DNA from: Mesodorylaimus sp. YZB2_4
Lineage: Eukaryota; Nematoda; Enoplea; Dorylaimida; Dorylaimidae
Direction: 5' to 3'
Assembly: GCA_030248295.1 (NCBI GenBank)
Contig: JASANH010000397.1
Coordinates: 19,994-83,993 of the forward strand
Length of the DNA stretch: 64,000 bases
Both the position numbers and the translations under genes were made by a program. The notes under the pieces were generated by a model. The model was not told the origin of the DNA and did no database searches. It worked only from the letters and a program-made list of their open reading frames with translations. Below, piece after piece: positions 11,448 to 22,058 of this stretch (positions within the stretch are counted from its first letter, which is position 1; each line of letters opens with the position of its first letter).

Positions 11448-13018
11448 CTACGGGTTATAATTATAGTGAATGCACGACTGATCCGCAGGGGCTGCTACCG
11501 AGCTCGCGCAGTTCGGGCATTTATCATGTATTGACCAAGTAAAGAATTCACAGGAATGGCTAGCGCAGCTCATGATATCCTGCTTGAAGTTGAAGCTTCG
11601 ACACCAATTTCTCAGGGTGCAGGCATTGGCGCAATCCTCTGGCAGACTGGCTGAGATTACCTCCACGGGCTTCTCCGTCAAGCAAACGTTGGTTTTTGTG
11701 TAAGCTTGCTTGCAATCTAAAATTTAGGAATATATTGGTTTTTAGACATTCGTTCGAAGCAGATGTGTGACAGAAGAGTACATCACTTGGATTCCGCAAG
11801 GGTTATTTCTTACGTTTTCCATAGGTACCAGAGATAAAAGGCCCAAACCAGCCACAGGGGGATTAAAAGCTAGGTCTTTTGCAGCAAATGATGCCTGCTG
11901 CTTACTTGTGAAATGGCACAGTGAACTAGCGTTGTAATTGTTAGGACATGGAATATCGAAGAATACAGTATTCGAGGTGTAGAAGTTTAGTTGCATGCAA
12001 TATTCACCACCAACATCATAGTCGCCACACATGTGGTATCTTAGCCAAGTATTGCCCGCCTTTAGTTGAGTATTAGGAGCTAAATTAGCGTCGTACCAAA
12101 ATGTTGTGTCTGCTGTCACCGAACATGGTGAGCCCAGTATACCAGTTTGACGTCGAGCAGCTACATGCAAGCTGACTGGTGGCTATAAGCAGAGGCAGAC
12201 TGTATAGCAAAAAAGTTGAACGGTGTTAAGAAACCTTACCAATAACATCTGCCAGACCTTGTCATGCTCGCTGTTCGTATGAATTTGTGCCAGAGTTCCT
12301 CCTTGAGCTGCACATAAAGCCCAAGCATTGTCCCAACTAGATGTACCAGCTGCGACGAAAAAGCACCGCGCCCCGTCCACCACTCCGCCCACGCTCAAGC
12401 ACGATGCGTTGCTGCATTGGCTAGCTAAATCCAGAGAGAAAAAGAATTAATTAGCAGCGTACCACAACCAAGTGCTATGTGCTCCCTCACTTTTAGCCCC
12501 ATCCCTCAGAGCCCCTTAAAAATTCTGTAGTCCCTCTCCCAGGAGTTAAAGTCATGTGAAATATCGCATTCCTACAGATCTCTTCACAAGATACAGTGTG
12601 TCCCCTCGGTTGTATCCTCCGTTGTCAGATCCCTTGCAAATCTTATATGCACTCATTCTGTTTGTCTCCCAGGGGTTTAGTGAAATATCATACCTATGTC
12701 GCAAGACACATTTTGATTTTCTCTTAGTAATTTTGCTTACCATTCTTATCCCTATCATTAGCAAAGTTGCCATTTCGGGCTTACAGGCTGGTTTGAAGGC
12801 TCATACACTTTCGCGCAAAGGCATATGAGCCAAGCGTGTTTGTAACCCTAGGACCCCTTTGAAATCTTATATTGTAGCCAAGGTGACATCGATGACGATA
12901 AGAATTACGCTTTCTAACAAAACTACCGAAGTGAAGAATTCATGTACTTACCTTGAGTCACAGCAGTTCCGAAATTACTCAAAGCTAGAACGATGGAAAG
13001 GATTTTTCTTGCCAGCAT
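11448..13018 (-). CDS. secreted C-type lectin with C-terminal PAN/apple domain
   Basis: Four exons on the minus strand: 12952-13018, 12240-12424, 11906-12182, 11448-11716. Phases agree and give 265 residues. Exon 1 encodes a signal peptide (MLARKILSIVLALSNFGTAV). Exons 2-3 encode a C-type lectin-like fold: GARCFFVAAGTSSWDNAWAL, then CAAQGGTLAQIHTNSEHDKV, then a long central part with FWYDANLAPN, GGEYCMQLNFY and DIPCPNNY. Exon 4 starts at the last lectin cysteine (NCKQAYTK) and continues into a PAN/apple-like cysteine module: LPEDCANACTLRNWCRSFNF, CASHSCEFF. No canonical EPN or QPD sugar-binding triplet is visible, so carbohydrate binding is uncertain. Nematode proteins of this kind are usually extracellular and often linked to immunity or surface interactions; that role is inference. 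The short last intron (11717-11905) is needed to reach the final lectin cysteine. Confidence 0.85.
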
Positions 13019-13439
13019 GAGAAACGAGCTACCTTCAGCCAGTAGGAATATTTGAAACAAGAGATGGGCCGTGGCCTTGTATGTGGAAGAAATGTTTCAG
13101 TGACGGTGTTTACACAATGGTTGATTAGGAAGTAACCAGGACTCGAAGGTTGGGACATCGCTTTGGGCCCTAGCTTCTTTGTCTATCTAGATTAGCGCCA
13201 AGACATTCACAAAAGTTACGTTCATGATTTATTTAGCGTGCTCATAAAGCAGCGATGTAGCAACTGTTGCTACACTTACGAGGAAAAATGCGTAAATACC
13301 ATTAGCGCGACTCCTTCCACGCTCCAAGTGTGCTCAGCGTTATACATCACCAGTCGTTACCTCTTGTGACGAAAAACCCCTCTCAAATTTGCTGAGATAT
13401 GGAGCACTCACAGTCAGTTGTGTTCCTCTAACGTAGTTG

Positions 13440-13555
13440 CTGCAATAGGGACACACGACAACTAGACGACAGACAGCTAGGCGATGGACAACTAGGCGAC
13501 GTCAAGTAGGCGCTAGGTCAACTGGACGATGGTCAACTAGACGACATACCCGACA
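13440..13555. repeat. imperfect short tandem repeat, CAACTAG-rich
   Basis: About six imperfect units of 13-17 bp built on (C/G)AACTAG(A/G)CGA(C/T). It lies 110 bp past the 3' end of the MULE remnant and could be part of that element's terminal region. Confidence 0.6.
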
Positions 13556-13664
13556 TTTCTTAACGAAACCTCGAAAGCAATACATAGCGCTGTACACTTG
13601 TCGCGGACTACATACTTTATGTATGCCATTAGCAAAAACTGGACCTTCATTATATCGAATACTA

Positions 13665-14116
13665 ACCTATGTTGTAGTTGTGAGAGATACCTCGAAGGTA
13701 TTCAATGACATTACCCCGATCGCACTGATTCACCTTGGTCAGGATTCGGCGATCGGCTTCCTCGTAACAAGCGCGCTTGCGCGGTGGACCATGGCCAGCA
13801 ACGAAACGCTCGTATTCAACATCGTAAGCTTTCTGCACCTTGCAAAGTCCATCAATAAACTGCCGAGAATGGTCGGATGAGCAACACCAGAAGCAAATCC
13901 CAGCTGCAGTTTCTTGTGACTGGCCTCAGCGTTGTTGTTTGTGCGATCTTGACCATCTATGGCGCGCTTGTGTACTGACCAAAGATCGATTGGGTAAACG
14001 GTGGAGCCCTCATTCTATTGTTCCGTAATCGCCCAATGTATGCGTTCGTGAGCCATTCCAGGACTGGCTCGAGCTCATCTGGCGGATGATTTCCCAGCGC
14101 AGCCACAGCATACCAC
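13665..14116 (-). pseudogene. MULE-type transposase remnant (C-terminal part)
   Basis: The minus strand encodes, over three frames, the C-terminal half of a Mutator-like transposase: LEPVLEWLTNAYIGRLRNNR, then a frame change near 14000, IDLWSVHKRAIDGQDRTNNN followed by AEASHKKLQLGF and HPTI, then a second frame change near 13875, FIDGLCKVQK and a basic, acidic tail (EYERFVAGHGPPRKR). The RTNN-xxE-xxH...HPTIW-FIDGL order is typical of MULE-domain proteins in invertebrates. There are no internal stops in the aligned pieces except at the frame changes. The DDE catalytic core is missing, so it is inactive. Confidence 0.8.
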
Positions 14117-14195
14117 ATTTTTTAAAAATATTTAGTTTCCGTAAAGTTTATTGGGATATATCACAGGTAGAAGAGACAGGCGACAAATGACCGGA

Positions 14196-14520
14196 GCAGC
14201 CGGGGTGGTGCAGGGCTGTTCGGCATTCGTCCCTCGGTATTGCTTGGGAGCGAGTGGCTGGACTCGTCCCGTGTTCGATCCCCGATGATGGAGGTCGGTT
14301 TGCGAACTATAAACCTCGCTGACTATGCACGCCAGGCCGTGGTTGACTCACCCGGTACCCAGAGGTGCTCCGAGTGGGGACATTCAGTGCTCCGAGTGGG
14401 GACATTCAGAGGGACGCTGCTGTGTTTTCTGCTCCCCGCAAAAGCCATTCTTAGAAGGTTTGACTGCTGGCCGGCTAGAGGCAAAACGGACTTCAGTTCA
14501 GCCTGCAAAAATTAAAAAAA
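14196..14520 (+). repeat. family-C SINE, tRNA-like head
   Basis: Starts with a tRNA-like segment: GGTGGTGCAGGGCTG followed about 50 bp later by GTGTTCGATCCCC, a good RNA polymerase III B box. The body matches 5095-5440 and the 9585-9740 fragment, ending in a short A-rich tail (AAAATTAAAAAAA). A 17-bp segment around 14382-14408 (GCTCCGAGTGGGGACAT) is duplicated in tandem. Confidence 0.75.
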
Positions 14521-15279
14521 CTTATGACCGGAAGTCATCATCAGTTTTTTGTTCAAGGTCCAATTAGAGAACCAGATTCATCCGCTAATCCGCATGAGCT
14601 AATATGGATGAGAAAAATTATCTTTTTGATTTGAAATAGGTTTTAATGTACAGTATGTAGAAATTGAGACGTCTTTTGGAAAGGTTTTACTGTACTGTAC
14701 GTGAGTAAGTTCCACCCACGTGTGGCCTGGTGTTTGGGTGGAAAATCAACTTTCAGCACACAGCAACTTGATACCATGCATCAATATGACAAGACAACTG
14801 GGCACTCTTTTACTTTTGTTAGCCGTGGCATTGAAAAAATGAGATTCAGATTCAGGCTACCGAACTGGTGTGTGCGACTGCAACGAAATTGGTGCCCCGC
14901 CTCGTTGCGACTGCAACAAAAGCAGCTGGAGTAAACGACAACTGGTACAACCATTTTCTTTCTGCAAGCCGTTTAAACATTATAGTTTTCATTGTGTTCA
15001 GAGTAAAGTGGCTTCTGAATGAAAAATGATGTTAAGCTGATGAAAATACTCTGAAAATAGGTTTGTAAAGTTTGACATGTTTCCCATGAAGTGCAAATAT
15101 GAATCGGTGGTCGAGCGGGCTTGATTGTCCCGGGGCCTCCCAACGTGAGTCTAGTGACGCGAACTAGAACCATGTTCACATGTTGCGAGAGAGCGATATG
15201 ATACATTAAATAATTCCATATTTACTCAACTCTTGCCTGAATACATAAATCGCTTTTAAAGCAGACTCTGCTATGGTCT

Positions 15280-16108
15280 TCATATGTCACATATGCCGCA
15301 CGTTTTAGGGCAAATTTTATACAGAGCGTCGCACATAGTCTCGGCGTCGACGTTTTTGCATACGTCGCCCTCCTTGCTGTCGAAACATTTCTTATCATCG
15401 CAGTTGTTGCAACTTTTCTTGCACTTAAAGAGGAACTCGCCTGGGTAGACCTCGCAAGCGCGCGGGGTAGCTTGAGAGCATATTGAAACAGTTGGGTCAT
15501 CTTCGCACGCTGTGGCCGCCGGCGGAGGGGTCGTTGGAGTAGTGGCTGTAGTAGAAGGTTTGGGTGTAGTAGGTGTGGGAGCGGGAGTGGTTGTAGGCTT
15601 GGTTGTGCTCGTCGTTATTGGACGAGTGGTCGTCATTGCCGGAGCAGTTGTCGTTTGATGCTGGAAAGTGGTCGGAGAAGATGGAGGCGTGGTCGCGGGG
15701 GTTCGAGAAGTCGTCGTAGTACGAGAGGTCGCAATAGGCGCTGCAGCTCTTGTCGTAGTGATGATACCAGCGCAAAGATTGCATGATTTCTTGCACGCAC
15801 TCTGGAAGAACTTCTGGCTGCATTTGCTTTGATCCTGCGCCGCTTGTACGCAATATTTCTGGAAATCTGGTCGATCTTCGCACCCCGTTGCTAAAAATAA
15901 GGACTCGAAGACTCAAAAAGTATAAGATGCGCTTGTCTGACCTCTCACAAATCGATTAGTGTCATTGGCACTGGCGCTGATTGCACTCGTCAAAATTACT
16001 GAAATTATAGGAAAGGCCGCTGAGCAACATCTAGCTATTGTCAATGACACCAATCATCTTACATGCAAGTAAACCAAACAGGCAATATTGAGCAGAAATG
16101 ACGGCCAT
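15280..16108 (-). CDS. secreted protein with three ShKT domains and a Thr/Pro-rich linker
   Basis: Minus-strand exons 16063-16108, 15942-15998 and 15280-15890 join in phase to 237 residues. Exons 1-2 encode a signal peptide (hydrophobic run CLFGLLALILTSAISASA). The body holds ShKT domain 1 (CEDRPDFQKYC to CKKSCNLC), a linker of about 85 residues of Thr, Pro and Ala, ShKT domain 2 (CEDDPTVSIC to CKKSCNNC) and ShKT domain 3 (CFDSKEGDVC to CPKTCGIC), ending four residues later. Each domain has six cysteines in the usual spacing. The family is large in nematodes, where such proteins are secreted cuticle, surface or excretory proteins; some ShK-fold peptides block potassium channels, but nothing here shows that activity. 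The Thr/Pro linker is expected to be O-glycosylated (mucin-like). Confidence 0.88.
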
Positions 16109-17177
16109 GGTCTCTCTAGGTAAGGAGGACGGAATGAAGGCAAATCAAGGGCTAGGCCCGTCATGAAATACATGTGTACGCATTGCAGCTGCTCGTATAT
16201 CTCATTGTCAGTCGACGCGTGTATGTGGGCCGTGCTAAAGTGTCGATTGATGCTTTGATTGTTTGTTCATATGATCTGATTTTTATGCTACATAAATGGG
16301 AGTGACATTTCCGCAGTTACTTCTCCATACCCAGCAAAAAAACCACGTCTGGTAAATTTCATTTTTATGGCGCACATTTCGCACATTTTGGTCTTTGCAA
16401 TTCGCTGAGCTGAAAGCGAATCGGGGCAGGAAAAGCCTCAACCCAGCCATTTTCTTAGTCCGCTGTGTTATACTGACGTAGCCTTTCCTCATATGAAGTT
16501 ATCTATGGGCTAGTGTATGACATTGTGACCGTTGCCTGGTCTTGCTGTGGTCCCACCCCAAAGAAACTTCTGGAACTACGTAGAAGTTGCTTATTTTGCA
16601 GCCTTTGCATGCATTCGGCTCGAGTCCACTTGATACAACAGAGAAGGTAGCAGAATAAATTTTACGCGGCAAGTGATAATTGCAGCCCAGACTCATTCAA
16701 AGTTTCATGAATTATTTTTTCGGGACTAGGGTGCCAAACTGGCCCGTGGCTACGTGCCTGCAAATGGCTAGCACGTGCTGGTTCAGAATCCCGGAGGCTC
16801 GGGTCTGAATTCCGCTAGAGGCTCAAATATTTCCTTATACTTCTCCGGATCGCAGTATCGTGCCATACCAAAAACTGAAACAGAATCAGTATACTGTATT
16901 GTGCTCTACTGCATTCAAACACAGCAATAAAAACATCGCTGCTGAATATCATGTCAAAATTTCCCTGCAGGGCGGTAGTTGCCAGCCCAAGATATATTTA
17001 CTTCACCCGCACATACCTGAATGCTGTCAAATTCCGCTTGCTTAGTCTCGCAATTCCAGCTTTCCAAACATTAGAAGGACTCGCATCGTGCGAATTATAC
17101 TGTAAGTAGTTTTAGAACCGCAAAAAAAGGAACGAAGTTTAAAAATAAAAATCATTACATATATACTGTACGTAGGA
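16109..17177. other. intergenic region between ShKT and carboxypeptidase genes
   Basis: No gene recognised. At 16735-16815 there is a tRNA-like phrase (CCCGTGGCTACGTGC and GGTTCAGAATCCC), perhaps an old SINE head; too degraded to call. Confidence 0.35.
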
Positions 17178-20100
17178 TCACACGGTTATGCAAAGTTTTA
17201 AAGTCGTATGGGCCAATAATATGAACAATGAAATTATCTCCCAATCTCGTGAACAAGCAGCAGACACTGGTTCTAGGCCCACTTTTTCATCACCAGTGGT
17301 CTCCTTTTGTTTCTTTGAAATTTCTGTTTGCTTCAATGTTTGTTCTTTTATCAAAGTGATATTCAGCGCAACGTAAGGCGGGTACCTGTTGAATGGTGGA
17401 ATTGTAAATGGGACAGTCGCTGACACGAAACCTGCAGATTCTATCTGAAATCACAAATCCATGCTATTTTCGACAGGCACAAATAAGTTGTGTAGAGGAC
17501 AGGACAGACACAAATTGGATGGGCAGGTTTTTCCTATTCTGCATGATGTTGTCAGTTTCTCGTCCCCTCGTACCACGGGTTTAGCAGTGAACCATATCCC
17601 CAATTACCACGTGTCATCCAGGATGCATGCAAAGGTTGGTAGGACCAGTTAGGCGGGTCTTAATTGATACAATTCCCAGACTCGAGAGCCTCCTCATAAG
17701 GCCTCATTTTATTACCGACCCCTGAAGGGGCTGTCGCGTACTGTATAGCCTGGCGTACATCGAGCTCTCTCACGTCAGTTGGGAATGGAATATATTTTAA
17801 GCTCTGTCAAGCACCATGCTGTGCACAAAGACCTTTCATCTCCTGTTTAACGGGACCAGCTGGTCATCTCATCGTTTTCATTGTTACCTCAAGTATGTAT
17901 TCACCAGGAAGCAGATGTCTCCAAAACTCGCCCCGCGCTGTCGTATTGAAACGAATATCGCGACCTTTTACCATCAGTTCCGCGTCACTGATTCCAACAC
18001 CTTCACCATCTGTGATCAAGCCGCGCACGCCTAAAACATTAGATGCCAGATAGGAGCCGGCGCAAGGCGCTAGACTGGCAAAGACCTACTGTGCGACTGA
18101 ACCAAAAATTCTGCTACTCTGACAAGAGGACCTAGTTATTCCATAGAGAAAACATACTCCGAATCATCTCTGCTAATAATCTCTTAAAATATTGCGATTT
18201 GAAAGAGTGAAATGAAAATTTTCTGCACACCCCTTTCGGACACGCACACACACACGCGTGGAGTTCGATCAGCATTGATACTGCATTTATTGCTGGCCAT
18301 GCAAACTCTATGTATTGGGAAGACTGGAGGCCAGAATCCAAAGCCTACAGGATCCGAATTCCACGTTTTAAATACCTTTATCGGCTTGATCCAAAAACAT
18401 AATTAATGCATCTCTGTTTTCTAACCAATGCTGCTCAAGTGTTGACGCCGGAGGATACTTGCAACAGGAAATTTCCAGTGTCAGTGCCATCGTCCCATGA
18501 AAGGCGTATTGATAATCTTGCAGAGAACCTAAAATGGCCTGCTACTGAGAAGAAACACTTGTTTGCCCTTAAGGCATCACCGTCAACAGGATACCACATA
18601 GCACCATTTGTAATGCCACCCGGAAACGCCTCATCGTTCTCGCATTGAAGACCCTTGTGCATAGTTGGGTGAGTTCTTGAGTACAAAGTAGCCAGGTGAT
18701 CGAAAACATCATCGTCTGGGCTTTCTGTGTAAATCGGTTTCTCCTCTATAAATAAATCAAGCATTATTTAGCTGAAATTTATTGCAGCAATCAGATATCT
18801 GCTTGACCGTCATATAGATAGCATTTATTGCCTTATAAATTTTTTACGATGCATTTTTTGTTTGGCGCCATTGTTTTAAGAAACAAGCATAACAAGGAAT
18901 TCTTCCTGATGTGAAAATCATCACTTGCGCTTGAAGCTACGAAAACCAAACAGGTGGAAAACTTTTTGTGGTAATTTTACAATTGTTCTCACAATGGAAG
19001 CGCTATGGTGTGTTCTTTTGTCCTGTTGTTCTGCCTGTCTTAAGCTGTGACCATTCCATGCACTAATAAGTCTGGGTCCATCGTAAAGACGGGAGTGCAA
19101 TAGGTGCCATCACCACAGGGCCTTTACATCAGCGTCCTGGCACAAGAAGTGACTGTTGCAGAAGTGAAGCTCTTGCAGTACGAAAAGCCCAGGGCAGCCA
19201 ACCAACTCTTCAAGGATGAAAGATCCCCCTGACGGTGAAACAGCATCTGCGGAGGGACTCCTTCTGATTGTGAGTCTTCAGATGTCATAACACGAAGTCT
19301 TACCTAAATTGCTATCCCACGGATAATTAGCTACCAAGGCACCACCGTGCAGATTAGCAGCCAAAACCAAAGGTACCCTTTCCAGCCATCCCATCAAAGC
19401 CACAGTTTCTGGTTGAAATGCAGACTTGTTAGAGTGCTTGGCTGAATTGTGCAGCCGATTGAGAAAATCCCTGTTGAGGTCGACATTGTTTGCATTCCAT
19501 CTGATCCGAAAAAAAACGCTTGTATTCTCAAAAAACCAGGGCTTTTGTGTTCGTTTGGAATCTTCTCATTTCTGCCTCATGTAATATCCAAGGCCTTATG
19601 TACATGGAGTGAACAAGGGCGGCTACTAGCACGCACCTTCCAATATGGTCTGCCTGATCGCAGTCGCCTTCACCACGCGCAGCTGCTAATCCATCCGGAT
19701 TGATCGATGGCAAAAGATGAATGCGGCAAACGCTCATTAATCGGGTAATATTGGCATCTACTTCATGCGTGGTCAACAGATAATCGGCCAAGTATAGCAG
19801 TAATTCTTTACCCACCACCTAGGTATAAGAAATAGCGTCCAATGCACATGTCCAGATCTGACACAGCCACAGCCATATTTTAAAATTTATTCTTATAGCA
19901 AACTAACACTATCCATTTTAAGCCATGTTTTGCGTTGGGGGAGTGCGAAAAAATTATGGAAGGTTTGAAAAATGGTAATTACAAAAGCTGCAGTTCCCAA
20001 TCGCGAATCATTTATAAACTGGCAGATTTGCAGAAATCTGATCGCTGACACGCACACTCACCAGTAGTAACAGTGTGACTCATCCGTACCTCATTCCCGT

Positions 20101-20475
20101 GCATATTAGCAATCAAGGCTACCTCTGGCCGCAGTAATACGTGCTTATGAGGGTCTTGGCCAGCTATGGATAGTGCCCAAATATGGCGCCCTAAAATAAA
20201 AAATCAATGAACGAAACCTGAAGTTTATAGCTTGCCTTACCTTGCACACTTCTCCCAATCGATTGCAAATGCGCATATTTGGGATATTCGGAGGCAATAT
20301 GCTTTAAAAATTCGGTCATCTCATCGTAACTGTGATAAGCTACGGAGTGCCCGTTCAGTCCAAAGGGCAATTTGCGATAAGGCACTGCATTGTTCAAGCA
20401 TATTAGTGGCACAATAAAGGCAAATTTACAAAGCAGTTTGCACAAAAGTTGTTGATTGGCCGAGTTTGCAGTCAT
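17178..20475 (-). CDS. M14 zinc carboxypeptidase, N/E/M type, probably membrane-anchored
   Basis: Removes C-terminal basic residues (expected for the M14B subfamily) from peptides, in the secretory pathway or at the surface. Eight minus-strand exons join in phase: 20241-20475, 20090-20190, 19637-19818, 19304-19500, 18581-18745, 18376-18528, 17888-18030, 17178-17444, giving 480 residues. An N-terminal hydrophobic signal is followed by HSYDEMTEFLKHIA, the zinc motif NMHGNE (His about 109, Glu about 112), INPDG, WNANNVDLNRDF, third zinc ligand in NLHGG (His about 224), TNGAMWYPVDG, SLQDYQY (Tyr about 301) and catalytic Glu in LTLEISCCKYPP (about 312). Exon 7 is the transthyretin-like domain (GVRGLITDGEGVGISDAEL). 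The protein ends in a hydrophobic stretch after WEII with no cytoplasmic tail, which fits a GPI anchor as in carboxypeptidase M. All catalytic residues are present. Confidence 0.94.
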
Positions 20476-21992
20476 GAAGCTGCTGGCAGGACAGACCTAT
20501 TTAGGTTCAGCTGTCTACACCGTCCTGCGCGAGGGGTGTTGCAAAACTGAAATTTACATGTTTCTGACGGCCACCACCGTGTTCGACATAAACCTTATCA
20601 AGTTTCTAAAGAGCATTTAAATGACGGTTAAAAGACCTGCGTGACGCAAATGAGTGGGTGAACGTTGGGTGGTCTAGTCAAGGTACACAGTCGAGTCAGT
20701 GGGCTGGCCGAATGTTGGTGACTCGCTGGGCCGTAATGGAACAAGAATGGGGAGCCGTGGCGGGGAGAAAATGAGAAAAAGCGCGGAAAGGGCTGAGCCA
20801 GGCTAAAATCCAATAAATAATATCCACCCTAAGTGAATTCTAGCATGCGAACAGCTCAGAGGCATTTGCGCCTTATGCCATGCAGATTTATTCCAAAACG
20901 TTTACTTCCGTTGATGCAGAGCTTGAATAAATAAATAGCGAATGTAGACGAGGCAACCCCATACTCGTTGGGGAGGCTAGGAAGTAGAGGCGGGGTGTGT
21001 GACAAATGATACTTAAAGAAATGGGACCAGTTCTGATCGATATGACTTTTTGGGCACCGAGTGTGGACTGACAAAATGCTTAGCTGACATGCACACGCAT
21101 GTGTTTTGATCGGATTGCAACGTTGCAATGAGAGGGTTCTTTTTTCAGCATATGGAATGCAGTTTTGTGTAACGACCGTTCACATCATGCACTATAAGCT
21201 TGCATAATGCACTACATCTCGTGGCAAACGTGGCAAGAGGGCAAACAGTGGGGGGGGGGGGGGGGGGGGTTTTACATACGGGTAACAGAAAATGCCTAAC
21301 ATCGCACATTCCCTGCGGGTAAAAATCAGTTTCAGATGAGCGCCAACCAAAAGCTGGGACCAGTGGTGGTAAGCCGCTTCATGTCTTCATTGATAACCTG
21401 CAGCGACGATGAGGCTCAAGCAGCCTTGTAGTTGCCGACTCTGAAAAAGGCGTAAAAGGAAGACGCTATGAGGATGAGTGTGTACAAGCTTATTTGGGGT
21501 GTCTTGTGAATTAGACATGTGTGCACAATGGCTTGTGTGCCCAGGATTGTGCTAAGATATTGCGCCATAGAAGGGGGAATTAGTGAAGACATCTCAATTT
21601 TAAACCCGCCTATTGTGCACATAGCGATGGTTTTATCTGCACCAGCACAGGTGAGTTAGCATGGGTCTACGAGTAGGGTGAGGTATTCGCCTAAAAAACC
21701 CAGCCGAATGAAAACTGACAATTTCGTAGCGAAATTTTGCTTGCTTTTTCCAAGCCCACCAATGTCATTCCCACCTCGTTATCCAATGCCCATTAGGAAA
21801 ACCATCACCGAGCGAAAAATCATCATCCGCTTCTTCGTGCGCTCAAATCCTCGCCCCAAAAATAAACAATCGCCATATTTTCAAGCGGGCGAGTTCCGGC
21901 TAGTGCCAGATTTTTCAGCAATACAAATTCAAGAGAGTGTTATGAGTCAAAAGTCACACAGCGTAGGTCCTTTTGCATGTACTGATAAGTGG
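20476..21992. other. intergenic region with poly-G tract
   Basis: Divergent intergenic space between the minus-strand carboxypeptidase and the plus-strand lustrin-repeat gene. No ORF is convincing. It contains an uninterrupted run of 20 G at 21250-21269. Confidence 0.5.
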
Positions 21993-21999
21993 TATAAAA
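21983..21999 (+). promoter_or_regulatory. TATA box and GATA site upstream of the lustrin-repeat gene
   Basis: TATAAAA at 21993-21999 lies 60 bp upstream of the ATG at 22059, a distance that would place transcription start at about 22023-22030 and give a short leader. TGATAAG at 21983-21989 directly precedes it. In nematodes TGATAA is the binding site of intestinal GATA factors; gut expression is therefore a reasonable guess, not shown. Confidence 0.5.
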
Positions 22000-22058
22000 T
22001 TGGTCAAATGGAGAACTTCTAACTGCCCCAATGAGAGTACTCGCTACAGTGAAAAGTA

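Noticed and set aside
15095-15170. Possible tRNA-like gene (GGTGGTCGAGCGGGCTTG)
   Set aside because: A weak A-box match only; the expected B box and acceptor-stem pairing are not visible.
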